A stretch of 64,000 nt of DNA from Coprinellus micaceus (Eukaryota; Basidiomycota; Agaricomycetes; Agaricales; Psathyrellaceae): assembly GCA_951394405.1 (NCBI GenBank), contig OX596339.1, forward strand, positions 3,162,001 through 3,226,000, read 5' to 3'. Position 1 is the stretch's first letter, and the number at the start of each line of letters is the position of its first letter. Positions 11,221-22,400 of this stretch are shown here, in pieces. The position numbers and the translations under genes were made by a program. The notes under the pieces are model-generated. The model was not told where the DNA came from. It saw nothing but the letters and a program-made list of their open reading frames with translations, and searched no databases.

Positions 11221-12959
11221 CCCTTGACTGAGGTGAGTGAGTTGGTGGGAGGGAGAGACGGTGGACGCCGGTAAAATACCGGAGTGTGGGAGAAATCAAG
11301 GACGCCGGCCGCGTTAAGCGCCCATGATCGGTAGGCCTGCGTTATGGTTTCCGTCGACTGCATTGGTAGGAAGTAAACATCTGAGGCTCGGTAGTCAGTG
11401 TTTCATCACAGAGAGGTACGCCGGGGAGGGGGGTCAGTCATACGGCAAATCAATACGGTTAGTGCCCTCAATCGGCATCAATTGAGTACCAAAGTGCCGA
11501 ACGTGAACGAGACGGGAGGCACGAAAGTGGGCAATTCGACTACGTCAGAGCCCCGTAGATTGGACTATGAAGGTCTGAGCTGTGGCATACCCATACAACG
11601 TATCCCAGGCTGCAGCTTGGCCGGACTGCAGATGTCATTTTAGCGATTGTCTGGACCGGGGAGTTAGACTACGAGTCCGGGGGGTGTTCTCCCTCGTCCT
11701 CTGGCCAGGCACCGAGCTTTGGCTCGTGTGAGAGATGAGACGACGAACTGGTGTGACCACCTGGGAGGCCGGACCATAGACGAGGCCTTCGTAGTCCATC
11801 CACGCTGTTAACAGCCCGCCTCGAAATGAGTTCGAGGGGTAGATGAGACTGCGAGAATCTGGTCTGTAGTGAAGCCATACGACGGGACCAGGATGCCCCG
11901 TTCGCCCGTAGGGGATCATGAGGACAAAGGGGCCCTCATGGGGCGTGGTTAGACTGCGAACGCACTCCGTAGGCTGTCTGGAGGACAAGTGTTCTGCCCG
12001 TCCGTGTCACTGTCCACTGTAGACCTGCTGGTAGTCTCGTCAGACGGTAGGAACAAAGTCATTTCTACCGCTCACCTGGTGCTCGGACTACGAATACAAC
12101 ACGCCACAGGGTATTCACCCTACGAATGAAGGGTGGACGACTCGCAGACCTGTCAGACAACGCGTTGCATGGCGAAGACAATATTCATTGGGGTTTTAAA
12201 CTACCGAAGACAGATGCGCAGTCTGGCCAGAGGTTAGAAAAGCAAATCCTCCGGCGTTTCGTTGCGGAAACAGACAACAAACTTCTATGTAGCTGGTTGT
12301 AAATCATCCAGGCAACAACGATCCGATGAATGCCACGCACTGGAAGGGCTAGACTAGCAACCCCCACCTGTGGTCCATCCAGACCACAGGTTCCCCTCCT
12401 GCCTTCTTATTCAGACAAATGAATGGACGCTTTTCCCCAGCTTTTTCGGTCGTGGATTCAGATGGTGAGTGGGAGGGATGACCACGTCCCTCTTTTCGGG
12501 AATGGCGACATGTACAACGACAGAGCTCGCTGCGTAACCTTCATCAAGAGATGCCATGTGAGTGTGGGCTCCAGGTTACGGAGGCAGAGAGGGAAGACCG
12601 ACCAGTGGACGCAGTGCAAAGAGGCATGCGGTAGATGGAATAGCGATTCATGGAATAATGCGGAGGGGGGAAGCGGAGCAGGGGAAAGGATGTCAGAAGG
12701 TGTAAAAGTTGGTTTCAGGAAGACAAGGACGCGTGCAGAAACCTAGGAGGCCACTGACATTTGCAGGAAAGGTGTTCGCAAAACGCGAACGTAGGCGGTG
12801 GAGGTGAGGAGCAGGAATACGAAGCGCAGGGAACCAACGTGAAGATGGGGAGCCGTGATGGCCGGGTACGTGGGAAAGCGGGGTCGCAAATCACAAAGTC
12901 CGCCATTTACCGCCCTGAGTGCCAGAGTAGCGGGAATAGTATGATTAAAGAACTCGTCG
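11221..12959. other. Intergenic stretch, no gene recognised
   Basis: About 1.7 kb between the membrane-protein gene and duplication copy 2. Several open frames of 60-117 codons occur but none shows family features or consistent splicing. Confidence 0.5.
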
Positions 12960-15152
12960 TTTCAAAGCTGCTCGCGGATAGTACTAAGTAGGATGCATTG
13001 AACCAATAAATACAGATGTAAACGCAATAGTGGATCCGAAGAATTCAAGTTAGCGCCGATGTGATAGGGAACTTGAACGCGCTGGTTCTCCCAGTCCAGC
13101 TACGACCCGCCTCTGTTCGTCTGTAAACCTGCTCACTGAGACCTCCACGCCATGAGTTGTGTCCCATTTCTGCATGAGCCACCTTGCTTGGAAAACTTTG
13201 TCCCCAATGTCCCCTCCAAATCTATTAATCAGGTTGTGAATCACTATCTTTCGCAAGGGTGTTACCTTGACGTTCTTCCCCTCTGTAAATCGTTGGCGTC
13301 AGATAATCATGCTAAATCGGAGGGCTTGGTGGGCAGACACTCACTTGAGAGGCGGGTACTCCCATAAAGGCGCCCCTTGACGAAAGCGTCGAGATGCAAG
13401 CTCGAGAAGTATGCGTTTTCGACGTGTAATTCTTGGAGTAGAGGACAAGGCATCTCCGAGTCCCCCCCCTTTGAGCCTCTCCCCTGCGAAATACTGCTGC
13501 CGAGACCAACAGTGGTGAGCATCCCCAAGAACCGCTCATCGATCAGAGCCTTGTCCGCGCTGACCACGGCGAGGCGGGCACGTCGACTCCCTAATACTGC
13601 CCCAGTGCACTTAAACACTTCGAGGAGGGGCATGGCTTTAAGGCAGAGGAGCAGATCGGCTCTGTCGATGTGGCTGGCCAAGCACTCAAGCGTGGTGAGA
13701 GAGCAGCGGCTGTTGGTGTGAAGCCACCCTGTCACCACCGAGGGGTTGAAGCTGGCAGACCAATTCAGATCGAAGGAGAAGAAATTCAAGCCAGGGGTAC
13801 GAAGAGCATAAATGAGGGGGGCGGAGGAGGCGTCCGGACTGGGGCCTTGGAATATGAGGGAGAGTGATTTGAGGTTGTTGTGCTGCAATAAGGGGAGTTG
13901 CTGAGAGTGAAGTGGGTCTGAGCCAGGGGAACAATGGCTCACACGGCCACGAAACTTGAGAAGTTCCTTTGATGCCTGAAGGAACGCATGGACGATGGAG
14001 GAAGGCAAAGTTGCGTCCCAGTTGTCTGCGAGTGACACCTCGGTGAGGCCGACCGGGGGCTTGATGAGGAAAGGGGGAACTGACGCTGGAAGGGAGAGTT
14101 CCCATACAACCCGGCGGAGGCGGCTGCATTCCGAGAAACCAGCCCGCTCAACGAGCAAAACTGACTGGGATGCACCGACGAAAGTCAGCGATTCAAGGTT
14201 GGAGAAGTGGTGGGGGGGGTTGGGAAGAATAGGGAGCATGTCGCAGTTGGGTTGGAATGCGACTGCCAGCTCGCGGACGTAGGGTGCGAGTTCAGCTAGG
14301 AAATCGAGGGACTGGCATGTCGGAGGGTCTTGGTACTTGACGCCTGGTCCCACAAGATCCTTTCTGGTGCCAATGACCAGGTTCAACGGCACTTGTTTCG
14401 CCAACTGAAGGGCATACCAGACTTGCTGGGAGTTTGCCAATGTAAGGAGCCTCCCGCTCTCGAGCAGGATGGGGATAGAGGACCAGAGGAAGGGGCAGGA
14501 AAGGGCGACTTCGCGCCAGAACCAACACACCATGGTGATTTGGATCAGAGGGCCGACCGTAATCTTGGGGCGTCCCTCTTCACGCCACACTGGCTTTGGG
14601 GAACGAAGGGTGACAGTCTCGCGCAGCTGCGCGAATATTATAACCAGAATATCGTGAGGGAGCTCTGAGCCGTGAAACTGAGGAGAGAGCTGGGATCCCG
14701 GTTTCTGCAGGTCATCAGGGCCGAGCGCACTCAGCCGGTCTGATAGTCGGAGAGGGCGGACGCGGGCTTGGGAGCGGAGGAACATGACTGGGTTAGGACG
14801 TCGGGTGAGCCTCCGGATGGATGGATGGATGGAGGACATTGATTCGTACCGGACATTCTTTTATCGGGTCGCCGCAATACAATGTCGTACGGGGATGGTG
14901 CTACATCTGGCGATGAGATGGTCGCGACGGCCGTGTCGAGAGCGGGAGAAGGCGGTGAAAAGTCCGGGCTTCACCGGTGTGTCGAGCTTCAGGCTCAGAC
15001 AGGCCACTGATGCGTTCAACCAGTGCACTGTCTATGGGTTATAAGGCGGGCAGTGTCGGGTTGGCATAGCGGTCGGCAAGGTAATACATTTTTCTGTCAC
15101 ATTTCGACGAGTGTTGTGATGAAACGTGGTTCTGATGGAGGCGACGGATCTA
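12960..15152. repeat. Segmental duplication, copy 2 (F-box gene plus flanks)
   Basis: Partner of the 7.05-9.3 kb unit, same orientation, about 5.9 kb away. Similarity includes the 3' flank CCAATAAATA region, the whole F-box gene and the 5' flank as far as GGCGACGGAT near 15.15 kb. Boundaries are by eye. Confidence 0.8.
13050..14785 (-). CDS. F-box protein, copy 2
   Basis: Exons 14785-13345 and 13282-13050 join across a 62-nt intron at the same position as in copy 1, giving 557 residues. The F-box is intact (SELPHDILVIIFAQLRE, then CWFWREVALSCPFLWSSI). The copy has a short insertion near residue 20 (ALGPDDL) and a longer C-terminus than copy 1. An upstream in-frame ATG at 14839 would add 18 residues read from a GGAT-type simple repeat; I chose the MFLRSQ start because both copies share it. 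Both copies keep full open frames, so both may be expressed. Role as for copy 1: probable SCF substrate adaptor, target unknown. Confidence 0.88.
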
Positions 15153-15266
15153 CCAAACAACTTCAAGAGGGAGCTGGTCGGGGAAGGCGAATAAGTGCCG
15201 CTTCAAATGAGCAATAGGGGATATGCTGTACCCCGGATCCATTGGAAATGGTGTACGTATAATCCC

Positions 15267-18200
15267 TCAATACGTATCTCCACACCCTACCTGATCGATA
15301 TCATCGAGCGCTGCGGGATCTCCTTCTTCTTCTTCATCCTCATATCTGTCCGCCTCGGGATCGGCACCGCGGTCCCCTCCCGATGGCTTTGAGGACCAAC
15401 TTCGTAAGCATATCATCAAGTCCGAAGTTCAAAGTGCGTACCTCGTCGCCTCTGAGTGCACCCTCCTGTCCGTCCCCGGCATTGCACTGCAGAGTTTCGC
15501 CAGAGGGGACGACTCCCGCGCTGGGCTCTTCCGAGGTAGACACCCCGTCTAGACAATGGTCGAAGTCGGGAGGGATAACGGGAATGGCGGGGGCTGGGAA
15601 AGAGGCGGCGCGCATGTAAGTGTGGCCCACCGACATCCCAAATTGGTACCTCATAAACATGTCACGATCGGCGAACCTAGAGCATCGGAATGAGGTTGTC
15701 GCCGCCGCTATTCAGGGAAATGGCCTCACTTGTTTATGTAGTATGCTTTCCATTGGGCCCAGCCGTGCGGAATGACTAGTCGAGATATTGGAGTGGGGTC
15801 CCGCGTTTTGCCCAGTGAAAACTGGGGGATGAGATGGACGCCTCGTAAGGCGGCAGCGGGCTCTATGAAGTCCAGGGATGCCGCCACCGGGCGCAAAGCG
15901 ACACGATCTAGGGAGAAGGGGGAGGTAGCTTGGTCTAGTGTATACCACTGGACCCACAGAAACTCGATTGTCTGAATTGAGCAGGGCAGGGGTTCTCGGC
16001 TTGTGCGGAGGATCTGAGCCGCCCCGGCTAAGAAAACATTTGCGTGAAAGATTCCCAGAACTTTCGCGTATAGGTACGGTGACTCGGATCGCCAGGTGCT
16101 TTGAGAGTACCGGTTGTTCAACAGCATGATGTTGCTCCTTGGCGTATCGATATGGATCACGTCCTGGTCTCTCCGAACGTCGTATGTTGTGTAATTGAGC
16201 CGCATTATCTTGTGGCTGTAGACTCGGTTTCCCTGTAGACTGACATTCCGCCACGCTCCTTGAGTGACGTCGTCGGTGGTCCAACCCATTTTTTCCAACA
16301 GTCGAGGGAGAAGGTGTTGCTTCAATTTGGGTATGAATCCCTAAACGGCGCCGGGATGTCAATGCGGCTTCAAATTTAGAAGGTCTGGCATGGGGCTTAC
16401 AACCAAGTAGGGGTCTTCGTGTGCCCCTTCTCCCGGTAGAAACGCGTTCAAGCTCAATGGGACGTTCTGGCTTGCGCCGATGGAGTATCGCTGGTCCGAA
16501 GATAAGCTATCTAGAGCGGGCGCATCTCCAGGGCTGAGGCGTTCCCCATCTGCTCGCCCAGTCTCTTCTATACCCATCTCGTCGCGGATTTGGAATAATC
16601 GGCTCTGGCGTCGCTCAATACGAGACAGCTGCTCTTCGTGCGCCTTCCTATCTGTTCTTATGAACCATGACTTGGGGTTTCGGTGGTAGAGTTCTCCCTG
16701 TCGGATACGATTCAGTTAAGATCTTGCATCCTTTCAACCAAATCGCCTACCGTTTGGGTCGAAAACGAGTCAGTTGTCCCGTACTTCCTGATTATGGGCA
16801 CATAATCGCCCAAAAAGTGGAATTTGATTGTAAAGACCCCCAGCGCCGCCGGCTTTCTTGCAGTGCTGCCGCTTCCCTTCCTCTCTTTCGCCTCTCTCTT
16901 TGCCCTGGCCTCCGCTTCCTTTTGAAGCTCCTTTGTCGCGATTTTTGAGCAAGTGTCGCGATGGAACCTTCTCATTTGTGCGCCCAGTATTGTTGTGGTG
17001 TATTCCAAAAGGTCGAGAGTGAAATCGGTCTGAAGTCGAAGCTTTGCCAAGGTGTGCCATTGTGCGCATATATATAGCAGCGGCATTAAGATGGCGTTAT
17101 GCGCTTGAGGTAGGAGGCATTCAAAGGCAGGAATAGCGCACTGAATCCCATGATCAGCGCGTCAAGCCCGAACGAATAAACCGAGCTCACTTGGAGAAGA
17201 TCCTCGTAGTCTCTGGCGGCCTTGCGCTTCATTTGAGACGCATTCAAGGGGAACTTCCGAATGGTATCTCTACCGAAGGCGGGCGTTTCTCGGTATCTAC
17301 AAGTCAATGCACGCATCAGTAGGCGCCGCGATTGTAGTTTCAAGTGCGCCATTACCTAGCGTCAAGTTCCGCAGAAAGGGTCAAACCGTCGCGCCCAGTC
17401 GAAAAAGCATCAAGGAGCCGCATGAGGTGAATATATAGCGTCTTCCAGACGCCAATCTCGAATTCGTGGAGGATGTCTACCACCAAAGCGGACGCTAGGT
17501 GAAAATTCAAGCCACACAGTTCTGTTGCAAAGGCAGTCTAACACAGGTAGATAGGGGAGTCAGAAGGAGGACAGGGTAGGATGTCGCGCCCACCAACCTG
17601 TCTTGGGACCAAAGATTGCCATTTCAGGATGCCTTCGACCTTGTCGCTGCTCACAGCGTACCCGTTTTGAATCATTCTCTCTGCTTCACGGACGTCTGAT
17701 TGCTCCTGTGACGCGTTTCTTCGTTCGCTTGTTCGCTCTGTGTCTGTTGGAGCACCTAAGTGGAACAAATTGGATTTCTTGACAAGACACCGATGGCAGG
17801 GAGCGCCGCCGTTATTTCGCATCCCCGATATGAGGGCTCTACCGGGCCAGCGTCAGCAAGAAGCAACAGCAATGCTTAAAAGCCACCCACTTTTCGGGGT
17901 AGTCCGCAGAATATGTGAATATTCTGGGGTAGAAGCAGCGCCGATGGCCGTCAGGACATGTCAGAACGAGCCCATCGCGCATGGCGTCGACAAGTTCACG
18001 ATCTAAAAGAACAGACCACTGCTTGTGAAAGAGCTCCTTTTTGCAGTAGGTGAAAAGGGCATCCGTCGGGAGCTTGCCTTGATTTCTTTCTTTCAAATGG
18101 TCGTTTAGCCTGTCGGGAAGCTAAAAGTGGACGATTCATGAAGAGTCAGTTTGAACACTTGACCTGAGATGGGACTGACCTTGAGGAAGTACGCGATATG

Positions 18201-19859
18201 GTGTCCAAGATGATTGGATGGCTCACCGCGCCGGTGCTTCGATTCGTTTCCAAAGAATAGGTAGCATGGCCATAGGCTCGAGTTCCCGAAGGAGGTCAGC
18301 TGAGTCGCGTCCGACCAGAACATCATGGCTATAACCACCCTTTCTAGGCCCCTGTTCCCTTCGGTGATAGGTTTTCTCTGCACATCGTCATAGGCATCCC
18401 TGAACGCTTGAGATGAATACACTTCTCCATAGACCTCGACCTCTGGCTCGCCTTCGGACCGTTTCCATGTGGCGCGATAGGGATAATAGTGGAACATCTG
18501 CATGTCCTTCCTGTTCATCACCTTTTCCTTAATAACGGAGACGATGGAACGATGGTGAAACACTCCGACGGCGAAGCCCTTGGTTCCCGGGTCCTTCATG
18601 TGTTTGTGAAATGGGATGTCGATTGAGATGGGAGTGCGCTTCCACCCATCGTCCCTAATCCAAGAGGCATCCGTTTCGGGAAGGTCCTCCCTGTTGGACC
18701 CCAATGCCTTGAAAGCCGCCTTCCAATCGACCTGTATCACACTCGGGAGTGAGAAGTCGCCATCCTTTAAGATCGATAGTAACTTCTGGAAGTCAGAGAA
18801 GGATTTGGTGGATGATTGCCAATACCACTCCGCCAGAGAAAATGCTGATCTGCTTTTGAATGGCCCAAACTGAAGTGGGCGAGCTGCGGGTGGCGCAGAA
18901 ATGGGCGATGGGAGAATCGAATTGACAACCTCGTCAAGGGTGGTGAACTGATCGGGATCGTGTAGGGGCGTTGTACGATGTTTGGGGAGGCGGTATGTCC
19001 TTGCGACTCCGAAAACATTCCGATCTGAGGAGTAGACGACCATTTCGAGCGCTGCTGGAAGTTGCTGGGCGCCGTGGGTCTGCATATCTAAGCTGCGAGG
19101 CAGAAAAGCTGGTTTATGTGTCGAGTTTTGGGTTAGGGCGGCTTCATCGGTTTCCAGTAAGCCGCAACTTACGTGAGTTTAGGGGATCGACAGCATGGAC
19201 TGGAAGAAAAGGCCCGGGAAGGACATCCTCTGTTTGCTTGTACCGCGCAGGGATACCAGCTGTGCGCTTCCTCTTCCTATTGGCGACAGGCACGTCCAAA
19301 TCGGCGGGGATCTAGAGATATTGTTGGCAAGAACATGGTACACAATCGAGTCGAGGTGGGCTTACTTGGCTACCGGGCTTTTCGACGCCTTGAGACGGAT
19401 CCAGAAGCCGGGTTGGCTCTGGAGATGGAGTCCGGTGGATCGTCTGGGGTGTTTCTCTTGAGACGCCGAGGAAGAAGCTTCTAATCTTCACAAACTCACC
19501 AGGGGACTACGGGGTGTATCGGTGACTGGGGGTGCCTCCAATGACGCCGCGGGCGTCGGGTCCATAGGTGCACCATTACCTCGCCGTTTCTTCCTGCTTT
19601 CCCAAAAAAGCTTGGTGCCCTCAAGGAGGTCAGCGAGGTTCCGCTTCAAGACAGTACATCCAGAGCGTTGGTGAGAATCCAGATGGTGGGCGGTGGTATA
19701 TCGTTTGTCACAGCCCGTGCAAGAGTAGGAGATGAGTGCAGGGTGCTCATAAGGGAGCCTAGCACTCGAGTAGGCATCGTAATCGTCCATAGGTTGGGCG
19801 GAAAGGGAGAGCAGCTGGGGGATTCGACTGGGGGAGAGGATGAAAAGGCGCTCGGGCAT
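15267..19859 (-). CDS. Plavaka transposase
   Basis: A many-exon minus-strand gene. The N-terminus has a C2H2 zinc finger (CTGCDKRYTTAHHLDSHQRSGC; start 19859 or 19794). Exon 19085 onward carries RNVFGVARTYRLPKHRTT and HDPDQFTTLDEVVN, typical of the family. Later come VVIAMMFWSDATQLTSFG, the LTCPDGHRRCFYPR stretch, CHRCL, and the conserved VVDILHEFEIGVWKTLYIHL near 17.4-17.5 kb. Next are a lysine/arginine-rich segment, TIEFLWVQWYTLD, RGVHLIPQF and DRDMFMRY. The gene ends in an acidic tail at 15267 after an intron that starts GTACGC at 15441. Every junction I tested joined in frame (for example 15442/15386, and YYINK to FADRD). No internal stop was needed, so the gene may be functional. It should cut and move the element in the nucleus. 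Confidence 0.85.
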
Positions 19860-20128
19860 GGCGGTGAAGCCAGGGCGTGGCTGGTCGCGGTGGCCACAAC
19901 CATGGCACAGCAGCGAGACAAGGCCGTCATCGCCCTAAAGCCAGTCGGGTGGGGCGGGGAGCATCGCAAACTCGAGAAATGACTAGATACATGAAACCTC
20001 ACTGCCGGACTTGGCGACCCTAGCAACAGGACGCCGTAGTAACCTAACCGCATAATTCGAGTTCGAAATGTGTGAGGGTACCGGGCGGTGCAAAAGGTCG
20101 AATCAGTTAAATGGGAGGCGTGTAGTAA
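19860..20128. promoter_or_regulatory. Bidirectional intergenic region of the Plavaka element
   Basis: About 270 bp separate the divergent starts of the transposase and the coiled-coil ORF and probably hold both promoters. No core element was identified. Confidence 0.45.
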
Positions 20129-20896
20129 GTGATAATGAACGCAACCTTGTTTTGCAACCATTGGTCGTTCCCGAGCCTGCCAAGCGGCCTGTCAATGGAC
20201 AACTACCCCATCTCAGAACCCCGAGCCACCTCCGCTCCGGTGGATCCGTCCATTGGACGGGAAAGGCGCATTCAAAGGGACCGACGCGTCCCTCGTAGGT
20301 TCATGGATCCCTTCGTACCCTCGTCTTCTTTAGTCTCGGGCGTACAAATGCCGAGTGCTAGTAGGGCCAGCCAAGGCAAAACTCTACCAGGTTCCACGCT
20401 CACAGGTGAGTACCCGCCCATCCCCATCCCCGTTCCATTAAGCTCACTAATACCGCGAGCACTAGATGGGCGCGGCGGGGGGAATGCTCCCATGAGGCGT
20501 GCTGGCGCGCTGGGTATCAACCTTAGGGACAGCCATCTGCGGGAGTTGAAGAGGGCCAAGGAAGAGGCGGATATGTTGAAGCATCGAGTGCAAGTTCTAG
20601 CGCGTTCGGAACGAATCCTCAAGCAGAAGCTAGCGGAGAGGAGGGAGGCGCTCAAGGATGTCATGACAGAGCTTCAGGGTACTAGAACCGAGCTCATCTT
20701 AGCGGAAGAAAAGATAACGGATTTGGGAGCCCACCTTCAGCTGACCAGGAGGGAGTTCGAGAAGTATAGAGGGTGGTGGTTGACTGAGTATTATTCGCTG
20801 AAGGTCGTGTTGGAGTTGGTTTCGAGGCGCGACAACGTGGAGGAAATCGCCTCGTCTTCGAGGGCTCGATTCATTGCACATTCTGAGCGGTCGTAG
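20129..20896 (+). CDS. Coiled-coil protein divergent from Plavaka transposase
   Basis: An ORF of 255 codons; a 60-nt GTGAGT-TAG intron at 20406-20465 would shorten it to 235 residues in the same frame. Residues from about 130 form a heptad-rich coiled coil (EEADMLKHRVQVLARSERIL and following). The tail has the motif FEKYRGWWLTEYYSLKVVL, then EEIASSSRARF. Proteins ending this way are frequent in mushroom genomes; I recall no assigned function. Position and orientation suggest it belongs to the transposon, perhaps as an accessory DNA-binding or assembly factor, which is inference. An internal ATG (MDNYPISEP) about 20 codons downstream is an alternative start. Confidence 0.65.
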   Translation: MIMNATLFCNHWSFPSLPSGLSMDNYPISEPRATSAPVDPSIGRERRIQRDRRVPRRFMDPFVPSSSLVSGVQMPSASRASQGKTLPGSTLTGEYPPIPIPVPLSSLIPRALDGRGGGNAPMRRAGALGINLRDSHLRELKRAKEEADMLKHRVQVLARSERILKQKLAERREALKDVMTELQGTRTELILAEEKITDLGAHLQLTRREFEKYRGWWLTEYYSLKVVLELVSRRDNVEEIASSSRARFIAHSERS

Positions 20897-22400
20897 GCTT
20901 AGGAGCTGCTTGTACTGTGTCGCGTGGCCCGTATTGAATACTATTCATGACGGTCTTGTTGAAGTCTGCTTGGTGGCTGGGTAGATTCAAGCTAATTTGG
21001 CTGCACTGAGCAGACTATTTGCGCTACAATGGGGTATGATTGCGAAATGGGTGGTATAGTCAGCCATGTAAAGCCTCGATGGTGCGATGGAGTAGTGTAC
21101 GAGAAGCTAATAGTGAAGCTACTATAAAACCCCCGTTCTCGTCCTTCCATGTAGCCGACTCACATGGGAAGAAAGCCCGCATGCCTATCACTCTGCTGGG
21201 AGGATGTGAGGGGGCGGTGTACTAAGCGTACACCCAACCCATTCATCGTGTCTTGTGTGCGGCGAAGCGCTTTCGATGTGGTCAGAAACGGGATGATGGA
21301 ATTTGGAGACCGCCAGAGATTTCGAATGCTCGAATATCTCGGGCGATGGGCCCTCTTTGCGAAGTTCTTGGGACGTACCTTATCGAATGCCCCCCCAGAG
21401 ACTCAGGGCGGAGCTATGATCCCAAAGGCGAAGGTTATGGTGTCTTGTTGTGACGGCGGGCATGATATCCATCGCATATCTGCACTGTCCGGCATAGAGG
21501 GGACTTGGGTGCTTGAATACCACGGGGCCACGAACTTGGGGACTTCAAGTAGTTGGGATTGCGTAGAGAAGAGGTGGCTTGTTTGTAGAGATCCGGAGAG
21601 AAGGACGGCGAGCACTAGAGGCATCCGCCAGTGAGTAAAAATGGTACACAATGTATGCTCACCCCGTAGTTCGCTCGCCCTGTAGAAAACGAGCGTCCTT
21701 CAACCTTCTGGTGGTCGGTAGGCGCCTTGCGCCCACGAGCAGGCTTCCAGAGGCGACACGGCGAGGAGGGAAAACAGATGAGCTGTAATGCTACGAGATG
21801 TAAAGCCCACCGCACCAAAACCCGACAGTACTCCTACATCCGCACTACATATCATTTCCAGGCTCTTCCACCTGCAGTCTTTGATGACTATCGAGCTGGA
21901 GAGGGAGGGGAGTCCGGTGCCATGAGGGTTCGGAGAGAGTCAAACCTGCTGATGTAAGCGCCGCCGGACCCCTTTCACGCTCCATTGGCAGGTTGGAAGG
22001 CCCCGTTGAACAAATCATCATATCCACTTAAACCACTTCTTGGACGATGCGATTAAACGTGAGCACGACCGTAATAAGCACTCAGCTGTAGTTGGATTCG
22101 ACTCAGGCTCAGTTTGGCTCGGCACAAAGACAAATGGGTGAACATGTATTGTCAACTTGTCTGGCAATTGCAACGCAAGGATAGAATATCGTAATAGCAT
22201 GCGTCGGGCACATCAGAGAGTTTGAAAATAGATTTAGAAGTAGTAACGGTAAGGGAAACGGAGAACGCATGAGGTGTCAAGCCGCGAACTTTGCCGAGGA
22301 TTGGAAGCGTGGCCCACGGCTGTAGACGAGGGAGTCAGTATAGACCCATGGAAGCGTGAGCATGCCACCTACCTGGAAACATCGACTCCTACTGTTGCAA
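20897..22400. other. Intergenic stretch, no gene recognised
   Basis: An open frame at 21164-21634 (+) has no recognisable motif and is not called. This region may contain the right end of the Plavaka element, but no inverted terminus was found. Confidence 0.45.

Larger units (their letters stand above)
15267..20896. mobile_element. Plavaka-type DNA transposon (coding part; termini not located)
   Basis: The transposase gene (15267-19859, -) and a divergent coiled-coil ORF (20129-20896, +) appear to form one element. Plavaka elements are CACTA-like class II transposons common in basidiomycetes. I could not find terminal inverted repeats or a target-site duplication by eye, so these limits mark coding content only. 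Confidence 0.65.

Noticed and set aside
15000..21700. CACTA/TAGTG-type termini for the Plavaka element
   Set aside because: Several short matches exist but none forms a convincing inverted pair with a flanking duplication.
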